Shown: one piece after another, positions 54,314 to 64,000 of the stretch
Layout: each line of letters begins with the position of its first letter
Numbering within the stretch: position 1 is the first letter of the stretch
Assembly (NCBI GenBank): GCA_938003835.1
Contig: CALKXJ010000006.1
Span: 185,990 to 249,989 of the forward strand
Direction of reading: 5' to 3'
Origin: an uncultured Bryobacteraceae bacterium
GTDB lineage: Bacteria > Acidobacteriota > Terriglobia > Bryobacterales > Bryobacteraceae
Length of the DNA: 64,000 nucleotides
Program-made: the position numbers and the translations under genes
The notes under the pieces: model-generated
Told to the model about the DNA's origin: nothing
The model's input: only the letters and a program-made list of their open reading frames with translations
Database searches by the model: none

Positions 54314-57300
54314 GTGAAGAGAAAAACCGGCGCGATTTCCTCAAGCTGGTGGCGGCGGCGGGCTTCGGCGGTCTGGTGGCTTCCACGGCGGAGTCCTGGG
54401 GGCTCGAGGCCATCCCAAACCCCCTGGCGAGCTATCCGCACCGGGACTGGGAGCAGGCCTACCGCGATCTGTGGAAACACGATTCGGTCTTCACCTTCAC
54501 CTGCGCGCCGAATGACACGCACAACTGCATCCTGAGGGCGTACGTCCGCAACGGGGTGGTGGTGCGCATCGGCCCGTCGATGCGTTACGGGGAGGCCACA
54601 GACCTGGCGGGCAACCGGGTGAGCCATCGCTGGGATCCGCGCGTCTGCCAGAAAGGTCTGGCTCTGACGCGCCGCTTCTATGGTGACCGGCGCGTGAACG
54701 GCTGCCTGATCCGCAAAGGGTACAAGGAATGGTACGAAGCCGGTTTCCCGCGCGAGCGCGACGGCCTTCCACCGAGGAGATACTTCAACCGCGGGCGCGA
54801 CGAGTGGCTGAGGATCTCGCACGAGGAGGGCGCCAGGATTGCCGCCGCGGCTCTCAAAAACATCGCCGAAACTTACACGGGCGAGGAGGGCAAGCGGCGG
54901 CTCGAGGCGCAGCATTACGATCCGGTCACCATCGAGGCGACTGAGGGAGCCGGCGTGCGGACCCTGAAGTTCCGTGGTGGCATGCCGCTGCTGGGCATTA
55001 CGCGCGTCTTCGGATTGTACCGGCTGGCGAATTCCATGGCGCTTCTCGACGCCAAGATCCGAGGCGTAGGCCCCGAGAAGGCGCTCGGGGCGAAGGGCTT
55101 CGACAACTACTCCTGGCATACAGACCTGCCGCCGGGCCACCCGATGGTGACCGGACAGCAGACGGTGGAGTTCGATTTGAACGCCGTCGAACACGCGCGC
55201 ACCGTCGTGGTCTGGGGCATGAACTGGATCACGACGAAGATGCCGGATGCGCACTGGTTGACCGAGGCGCGGCTGAAGGGCGTCAAGGTCGTGGTCATCG
55301 CCTGCGAATACTCGGCGACCTCGAGTAAGGGCGACGAGGTGATCATCGTCCGGCCCGGCACCACCTCGGCGCTGGCGCTGGGGCTGGCCCATGTGATCCT
55401 GCGCGAAAAGCTCTTCGATGCGCAGTACGTCAAACAGTGGACGGACCTGCCCCTGCTGGTGCGCATGGACACGCTGGCCTATCTGCGGGCGCAGGATGTC
55501 TTCGGCGAGCCGCCTCGACCGCTCCAGAACACCCGCGTGCTTGGCAAGGACGAGAAGGAGCCGCCGCCGATTCAACAGGACCGCACCGTCGTCACCGAGG
55601 CGATGCGCACGGCCTGGGGCGATTTCGTCTGGTGGGACCGCAAGGGTCAGGCGCCCCGCGTGCTCACCCGCGACGAAGTCGGCCGGAATTCGAACGTCCA
55701 GGATCCCTTGCTCGAAGGTAGCGTCGAAGTCAGGCTGGCCGACGGCAGATCGGTGCGCTGTCGGCCGGTCTTCGATCTGATCCGCGAGTACGTCGCGCAT
55801 TTCGATCCGCGGACGACCGAGGAGATTACCTGGGCGCCGGCGGCTTCGATCGAAAGCCTGGCGCGCCACATCGCGAAAGAGCCGGGCACGACGCTGTTCG
55901 CCGTCGGCATGGGGCCGAACCAGTTCTTTAACAACGACAACAAGGACCGCGACATCTTTCTCGTGGCCGCGCTCACGGGCAACGTCGGCAAGATCGGCGG
56001 CAATGTGGGCTCCTATGCGGGCAACTACCGTGTGGCGCTGTTCAACGGCGCGCCGCAATACATCAACGAAAATCCTTTCGACATCGAACTCGATCCGGAC
56101 AAACCGGCCCGGGTGCGCCAGTACTGGCGGCCGGAATCGGCGCACTACTACAACCATGAGGATCATCCGCTGCGCGTCGGCCACAAACTGCTCACCGGCA
56201 AGACGCACATTCCGACGCCCACCAAGTCCCTGTGGTTCGCCAACGCCAACTCGATCCTCGGCAACGTCAAGTGGCATTTCAACACCGTGGTGAACGTGCT
56301 GCCGCGGATCGAGCTGATCGCAGTGCAGGAGTGGTGGTGGAGCGCCTCCTGCGAGTGGGCCGATATCGTCTTCGGGGTCGACGCCTGGTTCGAGCTCAAG
56401 CACCCGGATATGACGGCGTCGGTGACCAACCCCTTCCTGGTGGTCTTTCCGAGAACGCCGATAAAGCGGGCGTTCGAGACGATCGGCGATATCGAGCTGT
56501 ATGCGCTGGTGGCCTCAAAGCTGGCCGAGCTGACGGCAGACGAGCGCTTCCACGATTACTTTAAGTTCGTCCGCGAGGGGCGCACCGACGTCTATCTTCA
56601 GCGCGTTCTTGACCACAGCACGAACACGAAGGGCTACCGGTTCCTCGAACTCGAGGCCAAGGCCCGCCAGGGCGTGCCCGCGCTGATGAACAGCCGCACC
56701 ACGCCCAAAGCCGTCGGCTTCGATCAGGTGACCGATTCGATGCCCTGGTATACGAAATCGGGCCGCCTGGAGTTCTATCGCGAGGAGCCGGAGTTTATTG
56801 CCGCCGGCGAGAACCTGCCCGTGCACCGCGAACCGGTCGATTCGACCTTCTACGAACCGAACGTCATCATTGCCCCGAAGCACGAAGCGCTGCGCCCCGA
56901 CCAGCCGGAGGACTACGGCGTGCGGCGCGACGATCTGAGCTCGGAGACGCGCTGCGGGCGCAACGTGGTGCTCTCCTGGCAGGAGGCCCAAAAGACCCGG
57001 CACCCGCTGGCGGGCCAGGGCTTCAAGTTCATCTTCCACACGCCAAAGTATCGTCACGGTTCGCACACCACGCCGATCGACACCGACATGATCGCGGTGC
57101 TGTTCGGCCCCTTCGGCGACCTGCACCGGCATGACCGCCGGATGCCGTTTGTCGCCGAGGGATATGTCGACATCAATCCCTCGGACGCGCGCGAGCTGGG
57201 CATCGAGGACGGCGATTATGTCTGGATCGATCCGGACCCGGAGGATCGGCCCTTTCGCGGCTGGCAGCGGGACAGGAAAAACATGGAATTCTCCCGTCTG

Positions 57301-57756
57301 CTGTGCCGCGCGCGCTACTACCCGGGCACGCCACGCGGCGTCACCCGGATGTGGTTCAACATGTACACGGCGACGCCTGGTTCGGTGGAGGGGCACAGAT
57401 CGCGGCCGGATGCTCTGGCGAAGAATCCGAGGACCGGCTACCAGGCGATGTTTCGCTCCGGCTCGCACCAGTCGGCCACGCGCGGCTGGCTGAAACCGAC
57501 CTGGATGACCGACACCCTGGTCCACAAGACCACGTTCGGGCAGGGCATCCGGCAGGGGTTCGAGCCCGACATTCACTGCCCGACAGGCGCGCCGCGCGAG
57601 GCCTTCGTCAAGATCACCAGGGCCGAACCGGGCGGGCTGGGCGGCCGAGGCTTGTGGCGGCCGGCCGCGCTCGGCATCCGGCCGACGTACGAATCCGAGG
57701 CGATGAAGCGCTTCCTGGCGGGAGAGTTCGTGCGGCAGAAGGGAGGGAAATCCTGA
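54310..57756 (+). CDS. Periplasmic molybdenum oxidoreductase alpha subunit (NarG/NxrA-like, type II DMSO reductase family)
   Basis: An 1148-residue subunit with a Tat leader ([20 protein letters not shown]), so it acts in the periplasm. FS0 ligand positions are Cys65, Asp69, Cys73 and Cys113 (CAPNDTHNC ... RVCQKG): the usual second cysteine is Asp. The molybdenum ligand is probably Asp272 in [19 protein letters not shown], which aligns with NarG around its Mo-ligating Asp. Downstream blocks [20 protein letters not shown] and [17 protein letters not shown] are NarG-like. Its length is that of nitrite oxidoreductase NxrA of Nitrospira and anammox bacteria, longer than perchlorate or ethylbenzene enzymes. 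Nitrate, nitrite, chlorate or selenate are possible substrates. Confidence 0.93.
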   Translation: MSEEKNRRDFLKLVAAAGFGGLVASTAESWGLEAIPNPLASYPHRDWEQAYRDLWKHDSVFTFTCAPNDTHNCILRAYVRNGVVVRIGPSMRYGEATDLAGNRVSHRWDPRVCQKGLALTRRFYGDRRVNGCLIRKGYKEWYEAGFPRERDGLPPRRYFNRGRDEWLRISHEEGARIAAAALKNIAETYTGEEGKRRLEAQHYDPVTIEATEGAGVRTLKFRGGMPLLGITRVFGLYRLANSMALLDAKIRGVGPEKALGAKGFDNYSWHTDLPPGHPMVTGQQTVEFDLNAVEHARTVVVWGMNWITTKMPDAHWLTEARLKGVKVVVIACEYSATSSKGDEVIIVRPGTTSALALGLAHVILREKLFDAQYVKQWTDLPLLVRMDTLAYLRAQDVFGEPPRPLQNTRVLGKDEKEPPPIQQDRTVVTEAMRTAWGDFVWWDRKGQAPRVLTRDEVGRNSNVQDPLLEGSVEVRLADGRSVRCRPVFDLIREYVAHFDPRTTEEITWAPAASIESLARHIAKEPGTTLFAVGMGPNQFFNNDNKDRDIFLVAALTGNVGKIGGNVGSYAGNYRVALFNGAPQYINENPFDIELDPDKPARVRQYWRPESAHYYNHEDHPLRVGHKLLTGKTHIPTPTKSLWFANANSILGNVKWHFNTVVNVLPRIELIAVQEWWWSASCEWADIVFGVDAWFELKHPDMTASVTNPFLVVFPRTPIKRAFETIGDIELYALVASKLAELTADERFHDYFKFVREGRTDVYLQRVLDHSTNTKGYRFLELEAKARQGVPALMNSRTTPKAVGFDQVTDSMPWYTKSGRLEFYREEPEFIAAGENLPVHREPVDSTFYEPNVIIAPKHEALRPDQPEDYGVRRDDLSSETRCGRNVVLSWQEAQKTRHPLAGQGFKFIFHTPKYRHGSHTTPIDTDMIAVLFGPFGDLHRHDRRMPFVAEGYVDINPSDARELGIEDGDYVWIDPDPEDRPFRGWQRDRKNMEFSRLLCRARYYPGTPRGVTRMWFNMYTATPGSVEGHRSRPDALAKNPRTGYQAMFRSGSHQSATRGWLKPTWMTDTLVHKTTFGQGIRQGFEPDIHCPTGAPREAFVKITRAEPGGLGGRGLWRPAALGIRPTYESEAMKRFLAGEFVRQKGGKS

Positions 57757-58883
57757 TGGCTCGCGTCTACAACTGGCAGATCGGCCGCGAGATGTCCTAC
57801 TGGTATCCCGAGGCGCGCCCGCGGCGGCAGTTTGCGGCCGTCTTCGACATCAACAAATGCATCGCCTGCCAGACCTGCACTCTGGCCTGCAAGACCACCT
57901 GGACTTCGGGCAAGGGCCAGGAGTACATGCTCTGGAACAACGTCGAGACAAAACCCTACGGGAGTTATCCGCTGGCCTACGACGTCAAACTTCTGGAGCT
58001 GCTCGGCGGTCAGGAATGGGACGGCAATCGCTACGCGGGGCGGACCCTATTCGAGGCGGCGCCCGCCGGCGAGCGTGTGCTCGGCTGGCACCCCACCGGC
58101 GAGGATTACGCGTTTCCGAACGCCGGCGAGGACGACTGCGCCGGGCAGGTGGATCACGGCGAATTCTTCGCGCTGCCGCACGCCCGCTGGTTCTTTTACC
58201 TGGCGCGCATTTGCAACCACTGCACCTATCCGGCTTGTCTGGCCTCCTGTCCGCGCGGATCGATCTACAAAAGACCCGAGGACGGCATCGTCCTGGTGGA
58301 TCAGGGCCGCTGCCGCGGCTATCAGGAGTGCGTCAAGGGGTGTCCTTATAAGAAGGTCTTCTACAATCCTCTGACCGGCACGAGCGAGAAGTGTATCGCT
58401 TGCTTTCCGAAAATCGAGCAGGGTATCCAGCCGCAGTGTTTCGTGAATTGCATCGGCAAGATCCGCCTGGCCGGATGGATCTCGACGCCGGATAAGGCGC
58501 GCCCCGATAATCCGATCGATTACCTGGTCCACATTCGCAAAGTGGCGCTGCCGCTGTTCCCGCAGTTCGGACTGGAGCCCAACGTCTACTACATCCCCCC
58601 GGTGCACGCTCCGGATGCCTTCAATCGCCAGTTGTTCGGCGCCGGGGCGCCACAGGCCGTGCGGACGTACCGGGAAGCGGCGCGGGATGCCGATTTAGCC
58701 GGCCTGCTGTGCCTGTTCGGCTCCACCGAAATGGTGGTGGCCCGCTTCCGGAGGCAGGGGGAAATCATCATCGGGGCCGACGAGAAGGGCGCCGAAGTGG
58801 TGCGGGTTCCGCTGCGCGAGCCGGTCGTTGTCCGGCCGGCGCGAGATCCGCACACGCAGATCGTTCGCATCAATTGCCCGTGA
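57756..58883 (+). CDS. Iron-sulfur beta subunit (NarH/NxrB-like)
   Basis: A 375-residue electron-transfer subunit with four cysteine groups for four Fe-S clusters: [12 protein letters not shown] (Cys35, 38, 41, 45), [29 protein letters not shown] and [11 protein letters not shown] ending QCFVNCIGK. NarH has Trp in the third group (C-x2-W); here it is Tyr. No signal peptide is seen, so it is presumably exported through the alpha subunit's Tat leader, as is usual for this family. The start overlaps the alpha stop by one base (TGATG). It should pass electrons between the molybdenum subunit and the heme-b gamma subunit. Confidence 0.95.
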   Translation: MARVYNWQIGREMSYWYPEARPRRQFAAVFDINKCIACQTCTLACKTTWTSGKGQEYMLWNNVETKPYGSYPLAYDVKLLELLGGQEWDGNRYAGRTLFEAAPAGERVLGWHPTGEDYAFPNAGEDDCAGQVDHGEFFALPHARWFFYLARICNHCTYPACLASCPRGSIYKRPEDGIVLVDQGRCRGYQECVKGCPYKKVFYNPLTGTSEKCIACFPKIEQGIQPQCFVNCIGKIRLAGWISTPDKARPDNPIDYLVHIRKVALPLFPQFGLEPNVYYIPPVHAPDAFNRQLFGAGAPQAVRTYREAARDADLAGLLCLFGSTEMVVARFRRQGEIIIGADEKGAEVVRVPLREPVVVRPARDPHTQIVRINCP

Positions 58884-58893
58884 GGTGACTGCG

Positions 58894-59745
58894 ATGTCTA
58901 CTCGATGCTACTGGCTGGCCGGATTTCTGCTCGTGGCCGCCGGCTGTTCGCGGGGGCCCAAGCTGGTCAACGAGGTTGTCGCCGTGGAGACGACCCGTTT
59001 GCCTGAGGGTCCTCGAGACCGCACCTGGCGTGACGCGCCGGAGCACAGGGCGGCGCTACTCGTGCAGGACCTGGTCGAGCCACGCCTGATGGCGCCCTCG
59101 ACGCCCGAGGTTGCCGTGCGCGCCCTGACCAACGGCGCCGAAATCGTCTTTCGCCTGGAGTGGCCCGACGCCGGGGCTGACGACATGCCGGGCCCGGCCC
59201 GCATGGTCGACGCCTGCGCCGTGCAGTTGCCCGAGACGATCGAGCCCGATCTGCCGGATCCTCAGATGGGACAGGAAGGGCGCCTCGTCGAGATCGCTTA
59301 TTGGCGGGCCGACTGGCAGGCCTGGGTGAACGGCCGCGGCGACACGATCCGGGATCTGTACCCGAACGCCTCGATCGACCATTATCCTTTTCAGGCGAAA
59401 CCGCTCGAACCGGGTTCGGCCGCCGCCAGGGAGCTGGAGCGGCTCTACTCGCCGGCGCTGGCTGCGGGTAACTTGCGGGCCGGGCCGCGGAAGACCCCCG
59501 TCGAGTCGCTGATCGCCACCGGTCCGGGAACGCTTTCCTCAGCGGCAACCCAGAATGCCACCGGCCAGGGCGTGTTCGAGAAAGGCCGCTGGAGCGTCGT
59601 CATCCGGCGACCGCTACCCAAAGGTCTGGGGCGTGACCAGCGGACTCACGTCGCCTTCGCCGTCTGGCAAGGGTCGAACCAGGAGGCCGGCGCGCGCAAG
59701 ATGCGCACCGGTTGGATTCCCCTGGTGCGGAGGGCCGGTTCATGA
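58894..59745 (+). CDS. Heme-b gamma subunit of the molybdenum enzyme (EbdC/NxrC-like), probable lipoprotein
   Basis: A 283-residue protein with an N-terminal hydrophobic leader ending VAAGCSRGP, a plausible lipobox with Cys18. The rest is beta-rich and carries MVDACAVQLPE and FAVWQGSNQEAGARKMRTGW. These match the ethylbenzene-dehydrogenase-type gamma fold, in which a Met and a Lys ligate one heme b. Such gamma subunits hand electrons between the beta subunit and a cytochrome c, here most likely the heptaheme one. There is no NarI-type membrane subunit in the cluster. The gene overlaps the chaperone gene by four bases. Confidence 0.85.
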   Translation: MSTRCYWLAGFLLVAAGCSRGPKLVNEVVAVETTRLPEGPRDRTWRDAPEHRAALLVQDLVEPRLMAPSTPEVAVRALTNGAEIVFRLEWPDAGADDMPGPARMVDACAVQLPETIEPDLPDPQMGQEGRLVEIAYWRADWQAWVNGRGDTIRDLYPNASIDHYPFQAKPLEPGSAAARELERLYSPALAAGNLRAGPRKTPVESLIATGPGTLSSAATQNATGQGVFEKGRWSVVIRRPLPKGLGRDQRTHVAFAVWQGSNQEAGARKMRTGWIPLVRRAGS

Positions 59746-60431
59746 AACAGGCGGTCGCTTCGGCGGACGAGCTTGTGGCTCACCTGGAGCGGGCCGCCGA
59801 GTGGCACCTCCTGGCCCAGCTCTTTGCCTACCCGGACGCTGGCTGGAGGCGCCGGTTCGAGCTTCTTTGCGGATCCCTGCGTGGGGCGGCAGTGCTGGAG
59901 CTGGCGCGACGGGCAGCACGCGAGGTGTGTCCGGAGCTCTGGATGCGCCTGTTCGGGCCCGCTGGTCCGGTTCGCATTCGTGCGGTCTCTTTCGACGGCG
60001 GACTTCAGCCCGGCTACCTCTTGGCTGAGCTTGCGGCTTTCTATGAGGCCTTTGCGTATGTGGCACCTCCGGGAAGCGCCCCGGACGACTTCCCGGCGCT
60101 CCTCGACTTCGCCGCCTGGCTAGAGATGAAGCTGGCCTATGCTTGCATGCTTGAGGACGTGCAGGCGGCGGAGGTCACCAACCGCGCGCTCGAGACGTTT
60201 CTATCACGTTTCCTCTCCGCCGGAGCCTGGCGCGTCTACCGCCAGCTCGAGGGGCTCGGACCGGACTTTCTCGTCGAGGCTGCCCGCCTGGCCGCCGAAC
60301 GCTCTGGGGCTGAACCGGTCGGGCTTGGGCGGGAGCCGGACTTGTGGCCGGACGGTTCCCCCCTCGAGGATCTCTCCTGCGGCGGCGCCGGAGACTTTGT
60401 GCCGGTAAAACCGATAAAAAAGGTGCGCTGA
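59742..60431 (+). CDS. TorD/DmsD/NarJ-like molybdoenzyme chaperone
   Basis: A 229-residue, mostly helical cytoplasmic protein. WHLLAQLFAYPDAGWRRRFE, PGYLLAELAAFYEAFAYVAP, PDDFPALLDFAAWLEMKLAY and FLSRFLSAGAWRVYRQLEGL are typical for the TorD/NarJ helical bundle. These proteins bind the Tat leader of the alpha subunit and help insert the molybdenum cofactor before export. Being the last gene of alpha-beta-gamma-delta, as in PcrD, EbdD and NarJ, confirms the type II enzyme call. It starts with an ATGA overlap. Confidence 0.9.
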   Translation: MKQAVASADELVAHLERAAEWHLLAQLFAYPDAGWRRRFELLCGSLRGAAVLELARRAAREVCPELWMRLFGPAGPVRIRAVSFDGGLQPGYLLAELAAFYEAFAYVAPPGSAPDDFPALLDFAAWLEMKLAYACMLEDVQAAEVTNRALETFLSRFLSAGAWRVYRQLEGLGPDFLVEAARLAAERSGAEPVGLGREPDLWPDGSPLEDLSCGGAGDFVPVKPIKKVR

Positions 60432-60506
60432 GAACCGCGGCAGCACCTCGGGCCGCTGGGGGCGTCAGGCGGAGAAACCGTTAGCGGACAGCACAGGCGG
60501 TCCCAT

Positions 60507-60536
60507 TTGACAGCCGCGGAGGGTGTGCGGCATACT
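60507..60536 (+). promoter_or_regulatory. Probable sigma-70 promoter of the str operon
   Basis: TTGACA (60507-60512), 18 bases, then CATACT (60531-60536). Transcription would start near 60543 and leave a leader of about 330 bases before rpsL. Confidence 0.5.
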
Positions 60537-60743
60537 AGGAGAGAGTTTGGCGGGTCGTCTTCTGCTCCCGCGCTACCGCGCTTCAGTTTAAACGCGCCGC
60601 CCCGGCTAACCCAAGAGGAACTCTGGGGCAAGACGCTTGGAAGCGCCCGGCCGGGAGCCGGCCCCGAGGTTCTCCTTGCCTGCGCGGCAAGGGAACATGG
60701 GCTGGTCCGAAGAAAGAACTGAACGCAAACGCCAGATGCTAGA

Positions 60744-60763
60744 TTCACCGGAGATCCGGTGAA
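60744..60763 (+). promoter_or_regulatory. Hairpin in the str operon leader
   Basis: TTCACCGG (60744-60751) and CCGGTGAA (60756-60763) make a perfect 8-bp stem with loop AGAT. It has no T-run behind it, so it is more likely a protein or RNA recognition element than a terminator. Confidence 0.45.
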
Positions 60764-60812
60764 GAGTCAAAGGCCGGAGCCGCGCGCCGGCCGCGGAGGC
60801 TTGAACCAGCCA

Positions 60813-60855
60813 CCTCGGCCGGAAGGGGCCCTGGTCATCCGAGGTTTTCTTTTTT
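60813..60855 (+). terminator. Terminator-like attenuator before rpsL
   Basis: CCTCGG (60813-60818) pairs with CCGAGG (60839-60844). An inner CCGG/CTGG stem (60819-60822, 60831-60834) extends it. It is followed directly by TTTTCTTTTTT (60845-60855). The rpsL ribosome binding site begins at the next base. The CCTCGG arm can instead pair with an upstream arm (60788-60799), so two mutually exclusive folds are possible. Confidence 0.5.
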
Positions 60856-60872
60856 GGAGAAGAGCTAAGAAC

Positions 60873-61247
60873 GTGCCCACATTCAGTCAGCTTGTGCGCA
60901 AAGGACGCCGGCCACCGCGCTACAAGACGGCGAGTCCGGCTTTGCAGGGCTGTCCGCAGCGGCGCGGGGTCTGCACGCGCGTTTACACGACGACGCCGAA
61001 GAAGCCGAACTCGGCACTGCGCAAGGTGGCTCGCGTACGGCTTACCAACGGCATCGAGGTGACCACTTACATTCCCGGCGTGGGGCACAACCTGCAAGAG
61101 CACTCCATCGTGCTGATCCGCGGCGGGCGCGTCAAGGACCTGCCCGGCGTGCGCTACCACGTCATTCGCGGGACCCTGGACGCGGCGGGTGTGGCCGACC
61201 GCAGGCAGGGCCGTTCGAAGTACGGCGCCAAGAGGCCCAAGAACTAA
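60873..61247 (+). CDS. rpsL: 30S ribosomal protein S12
   Basis: A 124-residue decoding-centre protein. Key stretches are [20 protein letters not shown] (with the lysine that is the classical streptomycin-resistance site), [20 protein letters not shown] and [20 protein letters not shown]. Lysines at both resistance-associated positions are present, so the protein is of the sensitive type. The start is GTG 60873 (VPTFSQL), giving the normal family length. It is the first gene of the str operon. Confidence 0.98.
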   Translation: MPTFSQLVRKGRRPPRYKTASPALQGCPQRRGVCTRVYTTTPKKPNSALRKVARVRLTNGIEVTTYIPGVGHNLQEHSIVLIRGGRVKDLPGVRYHVIRGTLDAAGVADRRQGRSKYGAKRPKN

Positions 61248-61261
61248 GAAGGCGGCGAGAG

Positions 61262-61732
61262 ATGGCAAGACGGCGAAGAGCGGAACCCCGGGAGGTGGCG
61301 CCGGACCCGGTCTATAACTCGACGTTGGCCGAGAAGTTCATCAATTGCATGATGTGGGACGGTAAGAAGACCGTCTCGCAGAAGATCTTCTATACGGCCA
61401 TGGACAAGATTCGCGAGAGCACGGGTGACGATCCGCTGAAACTGTTCAAGAAGGCGGTGGAGAACTGCAAGCCCGTGCTCGAGGTCAAGACGCGGCGCGT
61501 GGGCGGCGCCAACTACCAGGTGCCGGTGGAGGTGCCTCCGAACCGGCGCACCAGCCTGGCGATCCGCTGGCTCATCCAGAACGCGCGCTCCCGCCCGGAG
61601 AAAGGTATGCCGGAGAAGCTGGCGGCCGAGTTGATGGACGCGGCGAATCTGCGCGGCGGGGCGGTGAAGAAGAAGGACGACGTGCACCGCATGGCGGAGG
61701 CGAACAAGGCTTTCGCGCACTACCGGTGGTAA
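61262..61732 (+). CDS. rpsG: 30S ribosomal protein S7
   Basis: A 156-residue primary 16S rRNA-binding protein of the 30S head. It shows [20 protein letters not shown] and [20 protein letters not shown], and ends [13 protein letters not shown], matching the usual length and ends of S7. It follows rpsL by 14 bases and precedes fusA by four. In E. coli S7 represses its operon by binding the rpsL-rpsG region; here the gap is too short for the same site. Confidence 0.98.
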   Translation: MARRRRAEPREVAPDPVYNSTLAEKFINCMMWDGKKTVSQKIFYTAMDKIRESTGDDPLKLFKKAVENCKPVLEVKTRRVGGANYQVPVEVPPNRRTSLAIRWLIQNARSRPEKGMPEKLAAELMDAANLRGGAVKKKDDVHRMAEANKAFAHYRW

Positions 61733-61736
61733 GGTC

Positions 61737-63827
<2,091 letters not shown>

Positions 63828-63860
63828 CAACGACAGCGAACAGGAGAGTCAGGACAGGTT

Positions 63861-64000
63861 ATGGCCAAAGAGAAATTCGAGCGGACGAAGCCGCATGTCA
63901 ACATTGGGACGATCGGGCACATTGATCACGGCAAGACGACGCTGACGGCGGCGATCACGCAGGTGTTGTCGAAGAAGAACCCGCGGGTGAAGTTTCGGAG
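63861..64000 (+). CDS. tuf: Elongation factor Tu, N-terminal fragment
   Basis: The first 46 codons are inside the window. [20 protein letters not shown] is followed by [16 protein letters not shown], the EF-Tu N-terminus with the P-loop GHIDHGKT. It follows fusA by 33 bases, completing the rpsL-rpsG-fusA-tuf order. The protein is truncated only by the window edge. Confidence 0.97.
   Translation, partial: MAKEKFERTKPHVNIGTIGHIDHGKTTLTAAITQVLSKKNPRVKFR

Noticed and set aside
54310..60431. Calling the complex a cytoplasmic NarGHI nitrate reductase
   Set aside because: The alpha subunit has a Tat leader, NarI is absent, and the gamma subunit is of the EbdC/NxrC type, so a periplasmic type II enzyme fits better.
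60414..60451. AGGTGC/GCACCT inverted repeat as terminator after the chaperone gene
   Set aside because: The stem is only six base pairs with a long loop and there is no T-run, so it is too weak to call.

Overview
The window is GC-rich, densely coded bacterial chromosome with no sign of plasmid or phage backbone. The 1094-residue receptor with an N-terminal carboxypeptidase-regulatory-like domain, several Tat-exported or secreted hydrolases, an HspR-controlled dnaK-dnaJ operon and the style of the ribosomal proteins suggest an acidobacterium, most like Bryobacterales/Solibacterales. No 16S rRNA gene is present, so this placement is inference.

Bases 1-10.6 kb hold mixed chromosomal genes: the tail of a Gfo/Idh/MocA oxidoreductase, a YdcF-type protein, the outer-membrane receptor, a ROK regulator, tRNA-Val(CAC), an orphan MoxR ATPase, a YchF-like GTPase, a URO-D family protein and a DUF389 membrane protein. 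Bases 10.6-16.0 kb form a stress-type island: a sigma-54 two-component pair (histidine kinase and NtrC-type regulator), a tandem universal stress protein with a 45-residue membrane protein, and a DksA/TraR-like protein with a DUF302-like protein. The usp and dksA-like promoters have GG-N10-GC (-24/-12) elements, with a shared 16-bp dyad 110-150 bp upstream, so the pair probably controls both units.

Bases 16-28 kb hold secreted hydrolases (ceramidase-like, sialate O-acetylesterase, DUF6259-like, beta-helix), a diguanylate cyclase, a purine permease and rsmI. Bases 28-43 kb hold an HDOD protein, a DUF438-hemerythrin/DUF1858-DUF2249 pair, dnaK-dnaJ-hspR with a HAIR-like operator, a beta-hydroxyacid dehydrogenase, a HEAT protein, a Mut7-C protein, a GT39-like membrane glycosyltransferase and two adjacent enolase-superfamily genes.

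The most notable part is 42.8-60.4 kb, thirteen genes on one strand with mostly overlapping ends: an iron-sulfur repair hemerythrin, a membrane-b/multiheme-c cytochrome fusion, an FG-GAP/UnbV/TPR protein, an Rrf2 regulator, a GltD-like FAD/Fe-S oxidoreductase, a Rieske protein, a fused cytochrome b, a heptaheme cytochrome c, and a complete Tat-exported type II DMSO-reductase complex (NarG/NxrA-like alpha, NarH/NxrB-like beta, heme-b gamma lipoprotein, TorD/NarJ-like chaperone). I read this as a periplasmic nitrate-reductase or nitrite-oxidoreductase-like respiratory system wired to its own Rieske/cytochrome b complex. Its substrate and direction cannot be decided from sequence. A dyad of the FNR/CRP type (GTGAC-N4-GTCAC) precedes the hemerythrin gene, and a near-identical one precedes the DUF438 gene at 29.3 kb, which suggests one anaerobic or nitrosative regulon.

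The window ends in the str operon (rpsL-rpsG-fusA-tuf), whose 330-base leader carries a hairpin and a terminator-like attenuator directly before the rpsL ribosome binding site.
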